From: Prostheceraeus crozeri
Taxonomy: Eukaryota; Platyhelminthes; Polycladida; Euryleptidae
Length of the DNA stretch: 64,000 nucleotides
Direction of reading: 5' to 3'
NCBI GenBank assembly: GCA_907163375.1
Contig: CAJQUW010001636.1
Location: 992,001-1,056,000 of the forward strand
Position numbers and translations under genes: made by a program. The notes under the pieces were generated by a model. That model did not search any database. It worked only from the letters and a program-made list of their open reading frames with translations, and was not told the origin of the DNA. Below, in pieces: positions 1 through 10,325 of the stretch (the stretch's first letter is position 1; the number at the start of each line of letters is the position of its first letter).

Positions 1-1
1 T

Positions 2-1771
2 GAAAGCTCCATCCTCGAAATTCCATCGATCCGTACACTTCAAAGAATTAGTAGTGCAGTATCTCTTGATGAATCTGATCAACTTTCATTTTTGAAGCTT
101 CGCCATTCTCAAATCGATGAACAGGAACGTCATGTAATCATCATGATCGACGAAATTTATACTGCTCGAAGGTTGGAGTTTTCTGGTGGAAAGCTATTTG
201 GTGCAACTGTGGATTCCGACAATGTTGAATCAGCTCAAATGTGCCTGACATTTATGATTAAGTCATTGATCGGAAAATTTCAGGAGGTTGTGTCGCTTAT
301 TCCGATAAAAACCTTGACAGGTGACAAACTGAATAATCATTTTCAGAATGTACTAAGACATTTAAATGACGCGGAATTTCAGCCTGTCGCGGTTGTCTTA
401 GATAACAGTTCTCCGAATCGATCATTCGTCGTCAATAATCTGTGCAGTGGTAAAATTCGTACTCATGTGATCAACCACGTCTCCGGAAATCCTATATTCA
501 TTGTTTTTGATGCTGTTCACTTGATAAAGAACATATATAATAATTGGATCAACAAAGGCAAATTGACATTCCCTGATTTTCATGGTAAAGATCAACTGTA
601 CACCGCTGATTTCGAAGTAATCAAAACCATATATCATCGTGAGACGTCATTGCCATGCCGCATTGCATATAAGCTAAATAAAGCAGTCATTGCACCTACG
701 AATATTCAGAAAACTAAAGTTTCGTCATGCTTGTCAGTCTTCAATGAATCCACTTTGGCTGCTCTGAATTTTTTTGTTCTTTCACCAGAAACAACCAGAT
801 TTGTTCAATTGATTTACGACTTTTGGACTTTGTTAAATGTTAAATCTCCTATGAAAGGGTTTCACAAACGTCTATATTTGGCAAAACCTATTCGTCCAAA
901 AGATCAAAGATTGCAGCTTTTGAAGGATTACGGGGATTTCTTTGTCCGTTAGGAACAAACAAAGCACTGTGGACTTACAAAACCTACGTCTTTGGCGGCT
1001 TATTCAGCTTGCTTCGCACTGGCATGTCTTTGTGATCATTTATTCGAAAGACTTGATTTCAAATATGTCCTATTAGGAAAAGTTCAAACTGATTCGCTGG
1101 AAAAAAAATTTGGACAATATCGCCAATTCCATGGTGGTAATTATTATATCTCAATGAGACAGATCATCGAAGCCGAGAAAAGTACCAATATATCTCCAGC
1201 CGATTTCAAACTTGCCATGACATCCGAAGGAGATCACATTAATGAAATAAACATGGCTTTCACCACCAATGTTATCACAGCTATTCCGGGTTTTACATGT
1301 GAAGCTTTGAATTCGACGGATCTTAATATGATCACTTATATCGCTGGATATGTGGCCAACTGTTCTAGAATCAAAAGCTGTACTTTCTGTGAAAACTTAT
1401 TGGTAACTCAGAATGTTATGGAAATCGATGAATCTCAATTTCATCTCATCGAAATGAGAGATCGTGGTGGACTGCGATACCCATCCGATGGAATTTTGTT
1501 CCTATCATCAGTTGCATACTTCATTTTCCATTTCGTCCAAGAGAAATTTCGTGATGATTTTCTATCAACTGAATCTCCTCTATCAGATCTTGTCTATATT
1601 ATAATTCAAAAGATTGAAGAATACGGCTACGCAGTTAGTGAGGGTGCCTTTTGTGAACATGGTCACTCTTTCCAAATTCTCATTGAGCAACTGATCCGTA
1701 GTTTCTGTAATATTTTCATGAATTTCGCAAAAGACGCTTCTTATCCATCTTCAACAGAAAGATGGATTTTC
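2..1771 (+). pseudogene. P-element / THAP9-like transposase, 5' part outside window
   Basis: One frame is open from the window edge to about 1771 except for a single TAG at 950-952. The protein resembles the RNase H-like catalytic region of P-element and THAP9 transposases. Visible blocks, in order, are LPS-type 'PSIRTLQR', the first acidic block 'MIDEIYTARR', 'VLDNSSPNRSF', 'FDAVHLIKNIYNNW', 'DSLEKKFGQYRQ' with 'GGNYYISMRQ', and a C-terminal part with 'YIAGYVANCSR' and paired cysteines. The N-terminal THAP zinc finger would lie upstream of base 1. Homology stops near 1771, where unrelated GC-richer sequence begins, so the C-terminus is cut. Terminal repeats were not found. With one stop and no frameshift this is one of the best preserved transposase reading frames here. 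It is unlikely to be a host gene, since it sits in the same intron as other relics, but a domesticated copy cannot be excluded without the upstream sequence. Confidence 0.85.
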
Positions 1772-2659
1772 CCTTTCTCACTCAACCTACGGCCTCAAAG
1801 CGGTGAAAGGGTGAAAACGGAGTCGCAATAAGGCTTTGTCGTCTGAAGCTCATGCTTCTTTGGGTTCTACCTTGTCGGAAAGGTTTATTGTCGGCGGTTT
1901 GTGACCGTGCTCCGGCTAACTAGCAGGCTCTGGAATATTATTTTTATTTTACTGGTCATTGAATTTATTTATGTTTGATTGATTTTTCATTCTTTTTCTG
2001 CACGTTTGTTTATTTTAAATGTGTGGTAGGCTTCGGCCGTCCCAATTAACACCACCCCCTGGTTTGCGAGATATGAACAGTCATCAGATGTTTCATGTTG
2101 TTGAATCAGGTTTTTGGGCATGGCACTTATTTGGCTCCTATTTAACTTCCTTCCACTGCTCTCTTTTGCACTTCCCCATTTGTTGCAGGTTAAGGTGTGA
2201 CAGATCCAACGTATTCACGTCATACGGGCGTCAGGTAGTTCGAGGGTCCCGAACCCACTGGTAATGCTTTGGGAGGCTGGCCCGGTCAACTGCTCGAAAA
2301 AAGGCGGTGCAGTTCCACTGCCACGGACATGCGTGGGTAGCTTTACTGAGGGGTTTAGCCCGTGTAGCTGTATCCGGTTCCTCTGTGGCCTACCTGACTT
2401 GTACCCATTGTTACGGCAAAGGGGTTCACATTTGGGTTTCTTCAAGCTTTTGCGACATGAACTGTGCCTATAAGTGTCTTTTTTGCGTATTATTTATTGC
2501 AGCTTTGTTGCTATTATTTACGTTTTTCTGATGCCTTCCAAAGTTTCTTGTATCACTTTGTTGTACAGTATAATTTTCGTTTATTTGATTGATATTCTAT
2601 GAGAAATTATGAAAATGAGAAAGACACACAAGAAACGTAGTCAAGCCGTCAAGCTCTAA
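1772..2659. other. Unassigned GC-richer block between P element and LINE
   Basis: The sequence is clearly richer in G+C than the surrounding intron, especially 2190-2470. Short open frames on both strands (for example 2215-2445 on minus and 2264-2531 on plus) show no family I recognise. It directly precedes the endonuclease frame of the LINE, so it may be that element's 5' untranslated region or a decayed ORF1, but it has no zinc knuckle or coiled coil to support this. Confidence 0.35.
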
Positions 2660-5501
2660 ACCCCTCTCAGGATCAGCTTCAGCAACGTAAGAGGACTGAG
2701 GTCCAATTACGACGACATCAACATCTTCCTGCAAGGTAAATCACCAGATCTTATAGCCCTGTCGGAAACCAGGTTAGATCCCAGTGTGTCATCAAGCGAC
2801 GTTACTCCTGATGGATACATATTTCACCGGATGGATAGAGCACCTTGTCATGGTCTTGGAGTCTATGCCAAGACAAGGCTTCCCTTGAGAAGGCTTCGCA
2901 GCTCAGAGGATCCAAGGCATGAGTATCTTGCCTTCACTGCGCCGCTGCAGAAGACCACTCTTCTTCTATTTTTCCTATACCGCTCTCCATCAACTAATGC
3001 AGATATTTTCAATGTTCTTTCTGACAAGATCGATTCTCTTCTACAAGAGTATCCCAGCGCTGAAGTTGCCGTTTTTGGTGACTTCAACGTGAACAATGTT
3101 GACTGGCTTGTGCATTCACGCACCACCGATCTCTCCGGTCAGGCAGCCCAGGATTTCGCTGTCTCTCACAACCTTAGTCAAATTGTCACTTGTCCTACCA
3201 GAGTGCCTGACCGAGCTGGGGATACTGGATATCTCCTTGACCTGTTTCTCACCTCAAATCCAGCTTGTTTTTCACACAAGGTTACTTCTCCCCTCGGCAC
3301 GTCTGATCACTGTGTCATCACAGTTTCTGGCAAACAAGTTTGCTCCACACCGTCTGTACCCTTCCATAGAACAGTTTATCAATTCTCCAAAGCAGACTGG
3401 TGTGGCTTCCGCACTTTTCTAAGTCAAGTTCAAGCTGAGAATTTGATTCTGAGCGAGAACGTCCACAAGTCGGCGCAAGAACTGACAGAGTGGCTTCAGA
3501 TAGGGATGTTGGCCTACATTCCTCACCGTACTTTCCAAATGAAGCCTCACTCACAACCTTGGTTTACACCAGAATGTGCAGCTGCAAGTTGCCAGCGTGA
3601 CCACTTTTTCCATAAGTATAAGCGTGACAGGAGCGCTGGCAATCTTGAATTGTACAAAACCGCACGTAGACATTGCAAGGAAACCATACATCAGGCCAAA
3701 AGCCGTTACGCTTTGTATGTACGGAAATCCATTGCTACCAAAAGCTTGGCTCCAAGGACTTCTGGAGGATTTACAACAGTGTCACCAATAGGAACAAATC
3801 CTCCATCCCAGCACTCCGTCATGCCGAAGTCAGTACTTCTATGGCGACAACCTCAGCAGACAAAGCCGAGCTTCTTTGCAAGGAGTTTGCGAAGAATTCG
3901 TCATTAGACGATGGAGGCAGAATTCCATCTCCAATTCCCACACGCACTGATGAGACAGTTAGTCCTCCTTCAGTCACAGTCCGAAACGTCAAAAAGATCA
4001 TCGCCGGTCTCGATAGCTCTAAGTCTAGTGGACCAGATGGCATCCCAGTTTCGGTCTTCAGGCATCTCTCACCTGAGCTTTCTCCACTTTTATCTAAACT
4101 GTTCAGTAGATGTGTATCCACCGGTGAGTTTCCCTCTTGTTGGAAGTAGCTTCCGTGGTTCCAGTTCCAAAGAAAGGTTCTGACTCATCTCTTCCATCTA
4201 GTTACCGTCCTATCAGCCTGCTTCCAATTGCTGGCAAGATTTTTGAAGCAGTGATTAACCAACACATTGTTAACCTCCTTGAAACTCAGAACCTTCTATC
4301 AGAAGAACAGTATGGCTTCAGGCACTCTCGATCAACTGCAGATCTTCTTTCATATGTCACTGAACATGTGAGTCGTGTCCTTGACAGACAAGGTGAGACG
4401 AGATCAGTTGCCTTGGATATTTCCAAGGCATTCGATAAAGTCTGGCATCAGGGACTCATTATGAAGCTAAAGTCCTATGGAGTTGCTGATCAACTCCACA
4501 AACTTCTTGCTTCTTTCCTTAGTGACCGGCAGATATCTGTCGTCTTAGATGGCCAAAAGTCTTCCACCAAGTTTGTCAATGCAGGAGTTCCTCAAGGGTC
4601 AATTTTGGGACCCAATCTTTTTCTGCTGTACATCAACGACCTCCCATACTGCCTAGTGAGTAAATTGGTGATGTATGCAGATGACACAACACTCTTCAAT
4701 TCCAATGAGCGACTCGCTAAAAACACTCAGCAACGTCAGCAGTTATGCGACGTTCTTAATGAAAACTTACGCAGGGTCTCAGAATGGGGCGCCAATTGGC
4801 TTGTTTCCTTCAATCCTTCAAAAACTCAGAGTATTCTGCACTCACGACTTAAAGGAGATGATGATCATAGCATTAAGATGTCAGATAATAGGATCAGAGA
4901 AGAAGATTCCATCTCCTTCCTTGGATTGGCGGTTACGAAAGACTTGTCATGGAAACCGTACATCCAATCCATTAGCAAGCAGGCAGCTCAACGCATTGGT
5001 AGTCTCTATCGTGCCAGCAGCTATCTTCCACCACAGACTGTCTGCTATCTTTACAAGTCTACTATTCGTCCTCTGATGGAGTATTGTTGTCATCTGTGGG
5101 CAGGTGGCCCACAAACGCATCTTAACCTCCTTGAACGGGTTGAGAAACGTGTCAAGAATCTCATGGGTGAAAAACTTGCTAGCACGTTGCAGCCGCTCTC
5201 CGTCAGACGGGATGTTGCTTCACTTAGCCTCTTCTACAGGTACTATTTCGGTAGAAGCAGCTCTGCAGTAAATGAGTGCGTACCCAAACCTAAGATCTTC
5301 TCCAGAAGCACACGCAGAGCTAATGCACTCACATGCTATAATGTGAGCTTAGAACGCGCACGTACTGTGAGTCGCTCGAAAAGCTTTTTTGTTCGCACGG
5401 CACAGCTTTGGAATCAGCTTCCCCAGACCACTTTCCCTGACCAATACGATCTTGATACTTTCAAGAGGCGTGCGAATAGGTTTCTGATGGGGACAGCTTA
5501 A
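2660..5501 (+). pseudogene. LINE ORF2 (endonuclease + reverse transcriptase), two frameshifts
   Basis: The endonuclease spans about 2660-3350: 'SNVRGLRSN' at the start, 'ALSETRLD', 'FGDFNVNN' and the C-terminal 'TSDHCVIT'. Reverse transcriptase follows: 'SSGPDGIP', 'SYRPISLLP', 'LDISKAFDKVWH', 'GVPQGSILGP' and the catalytic 'MYADDT' near 4672. After it comes a thumb and tail region ending '[11 protein letters not shown]' before the stop near 5501. The frame changes twice. One shift is near 3745. The other is near 4147, where one base appears to be missing between the Trp-Lys codons and 'ASVVPVPKKG'. All key RT and endonuclease residues I can check are present, so decay is by indel rather than by loss of catalytic residues. 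The start is taken from the first codon after an in-frame TAA at 2657; no ATG was identified. Confidence 0.87.
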
Positions 5502-5655
5502 TCAGATTAGAAGATCTGTTTTTTTTGTTTTTTTTATTTTATTTATTTAAAATAGTACAATTTTACTTTTTATTGAGTAACCCCTAACTTCGTTCATGGC
5601 TCATAGCTGTGCTAGGGGTGAAAATTCAGTAAAAAAAAGAAAGAAAATAAAATTA
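2660..5655 (+). mobile_element. Non-LTR retrotransposon (LINE family A), near full ORF2
   Basis: The element carries an apurinic-type endonuclease followed by reverse transcriptase, a Jockey/CR1-like layout; the exact clade is not settled. The 3' end has an A-rich stretch (from about 5630) preceded by a hairpin, CCCCTA at 5581-5586 pairing with TAGGGG near 5612-5617. A second copy of the same 3' end lies antisense at 41262-41684, which defines both the family and its 3' terminus. The 5' border is uncertain because the sequence upstream of 2660 is unassigned. It is inserted in the sense direction in a liprin-alpha intron. Confidence 0.85.
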
Positions 5656-6040
5656 AGCCATAATTGATAAACCGGTCTTCGGCCATCTCTCGTTTTTCTT
5701 TCATCGTACCTTACTATGATATACTATAAATCAAGTCCATAGTATTTTTTATATCGGCGGTTTAAGTTATTTGTCTAGCACCCACCTTTTTTACATAGGT
5801 CTACTCACTGACTAACAATTCTAATTGATGATATAATGTATGCTACGTGTATACATGTACATTAAAAAACTCAATCTATCATTCCAAATCTTTTCAGTAA
5901 CTTCGAATAGTTTCTCGTTTTACAAGTCGGCCGCATGTTGCAGTATGACGGTTTGATTGTCATGTCCTGTAGAATTCATGTGATCAACGTCTTCAGATAA
6001 TTGTCCATTTCTATGCATTTAAAAAGAAATTCGTGATTAT

Positions 6041-6236
6041 GTCAGAGAGGATGTGGAAAAGAAACACTCCCAAACTTTTTGGCTTCAAGTTTAATAAAGG
6101 ACCATTGTGTTTAGAGCATTGAAGCAGCGGTAGCGTCCGAAACGTCTGCTCCTGGCTGTACATATTTTTGGCCAATTTCTTTTATTACACTTGAAGCCAA
6201 ATAATTTGGGAGTGTCTTTTCCATATCCTTTCTGAC
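6041..6236. repeat. Foldback element with hammerhead-like centre
   Basis: Two inverted arms of about 65 bp (6041-6105 and about 6170-6236) share AAACACTCCCAAA-type and TGGCTTCAAGT words with several mismatches. The unpaired centre contains a decayed hammerhead-like motif described separately. No clear target duplication was found, so this is probably an older member of the palindromic class seen at 21.4, 40.6 and 52.0 kb. Confidence 0.6.
6114..6151 (+). ncRNA. Decayed hammerhead-ribozyme-like motif
   Basis: Stem I GAGCA (6114-6118) is fully complementary to UGCUC (6147-6151). The core reads UUGAAGC instead of CUGANGA. GAAA is at 6139-6142, and the self-complementary ACGU (6142-6145) followed by C forms a stem III and a GUC site. 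Stem II is poorly paired. The two core substitutions predict no activity, but the layout matches the better preserved motifs at 21.5, 40.7 and 45.9 kb. Confidence 0.45.
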
Positions 6237-7079
6237 AATGAATCTCCCTTGCAAGGCAATCAACTTAGTGGTAACTAAGTTTGTGTAATGGCTGTTTCAA
6301 TGTATTGGCATGATTATCTATATTATTTTCATCGCGCATTTCAAATTTCAACTTGAATGGAATGAATAATTTCACTTTTACGTCTAGGAAGAATTCATTT
6401 AATTTGAAACATGGAAGTAGCTTTAACCCTGGAGCATCTTTGATGTTCCTATGAGTCCATTATTCCCAAAATCACTGCATAACACAAATGGCTTGTGCTC
6501 GTTCCAATGGTGACATCAGTTTTTACCAACTTGGTCATCTTGCTACTATGAATAGCAATTCAAAATTTGAATTCCACATTTTTTTCATAAATTGATTTTT
6601 GAGCATCTGTTGGAGTGGCAGATGACTTCGATAGCGATATGCTTCAATCGGTTATCGCATGAAAACGAATTCAGACAACGTTGAGAGTGTATTGACTACA
6701 TTTGGACAGTTAAGGCGCTCTAAATACAACTTCAATAGAGATTTTTCAAAATACTTGGAAACTGCGTATTATTTGTTACTATCTTAGACATATATCATCC
6801 GGAAAAATTGCAGCACCTGCTCATCTAAATTTATATGAAAATTGTGAGGCAATCTGTCCATATTTTAGTTGGGATCCGCTATTTGCAACATGAATCTGAC
6901 AGTATTACTTTTAAATCTATTGTCAGTAGTTTTTATGACACTGCTATTATTAATAATTGCATAGATGCATTTATGGATGAGTGAACATGTTGATAGTAAC
7001 TGCATATGCTTCGTCAATAGTATAAAGAAATTTAAATTGATTAAGTGCATAAGAGACTAAGATTCATGGAAATCAGGAA

Positions 7080-7710
7080 AGCGAAGAACGAGTTTTAAGT
7101 TCAGCTAATGCATATCCACACAACATGTACGCGTCGTCTCTGAAGAATCAGAGCCTTCTCAGTCCTCCGTGTGTACAATTCTAAAGAAGAATTAAATTCC
7201 ATCCTTGCAAGTCGCTGTATTGCCAGGAACTTGCTGATGGAGATAGCAGTCGTAGACGTCAGTTTTGCGAGATAATGCAAAGCAGGTTCACTTATGATCC
7301 AGCATTTTTGAGAAATCTGATTTTTCAGGCGAATGCGTGATCTATCTTGCTGGACATGTAGTAAGCATGATGTTCCTTATTTCAAAAGAATTCGACTAGT
7401 GATCTACTTACAAGATGGAGCCTGTAGCCATTATTTTGCAAACGCTCGTCAAATTCTCGGTTGTCCCCAACAGTAGATTGGTAGGCGAGGCTTCGTTGAT
7501 TGGCCGGCACGGTCATCTGACCTCACTGCATGTAATTACTGGCTGTGGTCACATCTTCGTAGTCGAGTCTGCCGTCCTCCATATGTGTCATCCCCTTCTC
7601 TGATCGAGCTAACAAATCGAATTCAGATCGAACTGGATGTAATTCATCTGAGCATGTTCAGAGATGCTTTCAGGGATTTCCCGAAACGGCTGCAGAAGTG
7701 ATTGCTATCC
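7080..7710 (+). pseudogene. IS630/Tc1-mariner-type transposase relic
   Basis: Reading through stops and frameshifts gives a recognisable order of motifs. First comes 'YCQELADGDSSRRRQFCEIM' with the nearby 'NLIFSGECVIYLAGHV', the block that normally carries the first catalytic Asp. Then come 'LQDGACSHYFANARQ' (second Asp) and 'DWPARSSDLTACNYWLW', the region of the third acidic residue, followed by 'LRSRVCRPP'. The first Asp of the FSDE block reads Gly and the third acidic residue appears as Asn, so the protein would be inactive even without the stops. Terminal repeats were not located. A second relic of the same class lies at 45130-45760. Confidence 0.7.
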
Positions 7711-9344
7711 AATGGTGAATTGAAGGTTAGAAGTATGTTGGATTTATTTGATTTAGATATCATGTCATGTACTGTTTACAGATTATGCATATAAGACAGT
7801 TTTCTAGATTATAGAGACTATTTTAACAATAAAAGGTTGCTTTTATCATTCACGGCTGATTTTAAATCACCCTATAGAAACTAAAAGTCACAAAAAATTA
7901 GAGTCGTATGTATTGTGGCTTTTCAGCTGCATCAAATATGAGATGGAGACTCCAGGACCCCTCTCCCTTTCCGGATAAAATAGGGTTAGGCATGAAAAGG
8001 GCTTTTGAAAAAACTAAACCTTCCTAAACTTGAAAAAACCTTCCTTCCGGACTACCTTTATAAGCGGACCACCAAAATGCGATCCAAGGCATCAAAAAAC
8101 TTCCGTAGACGCACCACTTTCATCGACTGATTGCAATGCTTCTCGAGAACAGATGAATGACATTAACCGAAGGAACTCAGAACTTATCGATTTATAGACT
8201 AAATGTAGAGTTAAGCTGAACTTTTGTTGAAGAAGGACCCAGCAGCAGCTTCACCGCAATGAAAAATTGTGTTACATACGAAGTCCAATCGCAGATATTT
8301 TTTTGACAAAACAATGTCATCAACACCTTGGCTTCTTGATATAAAACGTTTATTGGTAGCCTATTTAATGATGTAATCTAAAATGGAATGTGCATGTGCA
8401 GCTCCTCTACGTTTTGAGACTTCTATATTTTCCAAGGAAAATTCTCGCTAAATCCAACTGGAGCTGGTACTGAAACTCCAGAATTTGACTGCCTTTGTCT
8501 CAGTTAAAATGCATTGGGTTGCTATGAGTACCAATTGATTCTAAATTTTATGTATTTGAGGAATTAAATTTCTCGTCTATATAAGCACTCTCTCCTTTCA
8601 GTCATTGCAATTATGAGACTCATACACATACTAGACTTTATTTGAAATTAATGCCCTTAACGCTTTAGATTAATTCACTATATTCCTAGTATTGTAGAAA
8701 TTCGCCACTTGTTTAACCCAGTAATGCATCCTGTCCAATATTGAAATGCTCTTCTTCCGGGACGAAAATATAATGAATGAGAAATGCTATCAAGTTCAAT
8801 TACTGCCATCCACGATAAAATTTGAACTCGTTCTGATTTTAGTACGACTTTTAAAAAGTCAATTGATAGCATGTGCCTCTCATTGTAAAGTACTATGTTT
8901 GGAGGTCGGAAAGTGAAGCTTAACGTCACTACTTTCCCACTGGAGGCTTGGACGTTTCTGGAGCGGTATGATGCTTTTATTGCGTATGCCCTTCCTGTCA
9001 ACTTCCAACGACACTTTCAGGTCCCGAACACAAGACCAAGTGATCACTACTTGCTAGGCCAAACACTTAATCCCTGTGTCACTCACGAAGACCACACTGT
9101 TCGGAGCACTTGTTTCTAGGTAGTTTGAGAAGTGTTAAAGTTTGTGAAGATTGCGAAGGACAAAGTGTCTCATGCTCCAAATCGATGAATAATTGAAATA
9201 TTTTATCGAAGCATTTCTTAGCTCCTACATTTTTTTGAGATGGCGATAGATTATTTCTCAAAGTAGCCGTGCACCAAAGAATAGACACCGTTTAATTTGC
9301 TATAAATGTTTTTTATGATGTGAATGTCACGTGCTTCGTTTCAG

Positions 9345-9703
9345 GAAAGAGTTGAGCTCCTAGAACAACAATTAGATTTCTCGAAGCGACGTGCTGAGGC
9401 TTTACCTGACGTCGAGGCAGAGCTGGCTGAGCGTTCTGCGGCTTTATCACGAGCTGAAGAGCAACAAGATTCAGTGATTGAGAAGGCTGCTGAATTGCAA
9501 CGCTTGCTCGAAGAGTCAAGCAATGAGATTCAACGTGCTCGTCAGCGTGAGAAATTGAATGAAGAGCATAATCTCCGATTGACTGCCACAGTTGATAAAT
9601 TGTTAATGGAATCTAATGAAAGATTGCAATGTCATCTTCGTGAGAAAATGGCTACGTTAGAAGAAAAGAACCAGCTGAACAATGAGTTGGACAGAATACG
9701 CAG
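9345..9703 (+). CDS. PPFIA: Liprin-alpha exon, coiled-coil region
   Basis: This exon encodes about 119 residues of continuous coiled coil. The blocks '[13 protein letters not shown]', '[16 protein letters not shown]' and '[13 protein letters not shown]' match the conserved N-terminal coiled coil of liprin-alpha. Liprin-alpha scaffolds presynaptic active zones and binds RIM, ELKS/CAST and LAR-type receptor phosphatases. It starts after a CAG acceptor at 9342-9344 in phase 0 and ends before GTAATT at 9704, leaving two bases of a codon that the next exon completes. The frame has no stops or indels, unlike the transposon genes around it. Earlier exons must lie upstream of the window. Confidence 0.95.
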
Positions 9704-9889
9704 GTAATTTTATGTGAATGACATTCAGTGTGCATGCTGTGAAAAATTGGCATGAGTAGTATTTCATAATCGCTTATCGAGTGTGCCTCCGAAGACAATA
9801 TATGCACTTCATTTCAGAGAACTTTCGCATTTAGCATTTATCTGTGGTTGTTTTATTATACTTTATTTGTTTACTTTATTCCATCATAG

Positions 9890-10277
9890 GTTACTTGAAG
9901 AGACACGAATGGAGCGCGACTCGGTAACCTCAGAGTTGGATCGAGTCAAATCTCAGCTGGCTTCTGCACAACAATCTCAAGGATCGAATGCATCTGCTGC
10001 AGCGGCAACTGTATATTTACGCTCACAGCGTGGGCGAGATTCCCTCACCGACTCCACCTTTGTGAATACGTTAGGGGAAGGTGAATGGGAAAAGCTGCAA
10101 CAGGTGCATGTGCTCGCTAACGTCCATCAAGCTTTCGACACTGGTTCGGGAACCGGAGCTACTTCCCCGGAATCCCCGGCATCTCAGGTGACTGCAGTCG
10201 GACTGCAACCTCAACCCCCGACCACATTGTATATGGACCCCGGCGCAACCACTCCAGTGCCCCTCCTACCTACTCCA
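9890..10277 (+). CDS. PPFIA: Liprin-alpha exon, end of coiled coil and linker
   Basis: The exon opens with one base that completes an Arg codon from the previous exon. It continues with 'LLEETRMERDSVTSEL', still coiled coil. The segment 'GEWEKLQQVHVLANVHQAFD' corresponds to the conserved liprin-alpha block preceding the second coiled-coil segment. The last third is rich in Pro, Thr and Gly ('PQPPTTLY', 'PVPLLPTP') and looks disordered. The acceptor is CATAG at 9885-9889 and the donor GTAAGT at 10278. The preceding intron is only 186 bp, by far the shortest here. It ends in phase 0, matching exon 19199. A hAT-like element begins 48 bp downstream of the donor. Confidence 0.93.
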
Positions 10278-10325
10278 GTAAGTTAATTCAGAGTAACAAT
10301 AATGCTTGTAGTTGCTTTACGTTGA

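Larger units (their letters stand above)
5656..9344. other. Liprin-alpha intron, mostly unassigned
   Basis: This stretch lies between the LINE and the first visible liprin exon. It contains the foldback at 6041-6236 and the mariner-type relic at 7080-7710. The block 8678-9119 is open on both strands (107 codons minus, 74 codons plus) but matches no family I recognise. A short region at 7950-8100 has repeated AAACCTTCC-like words. Elsewhere I see only A+T-rich intron sequence. Confidence 0.6.

Noticed and set aside
8678-9119. Open frames on both strands as a host gene or exon just before the first liprin exon
   Set aside because: No splice signals with consistent phase and no similarity to the upstream liprin coiled coil.
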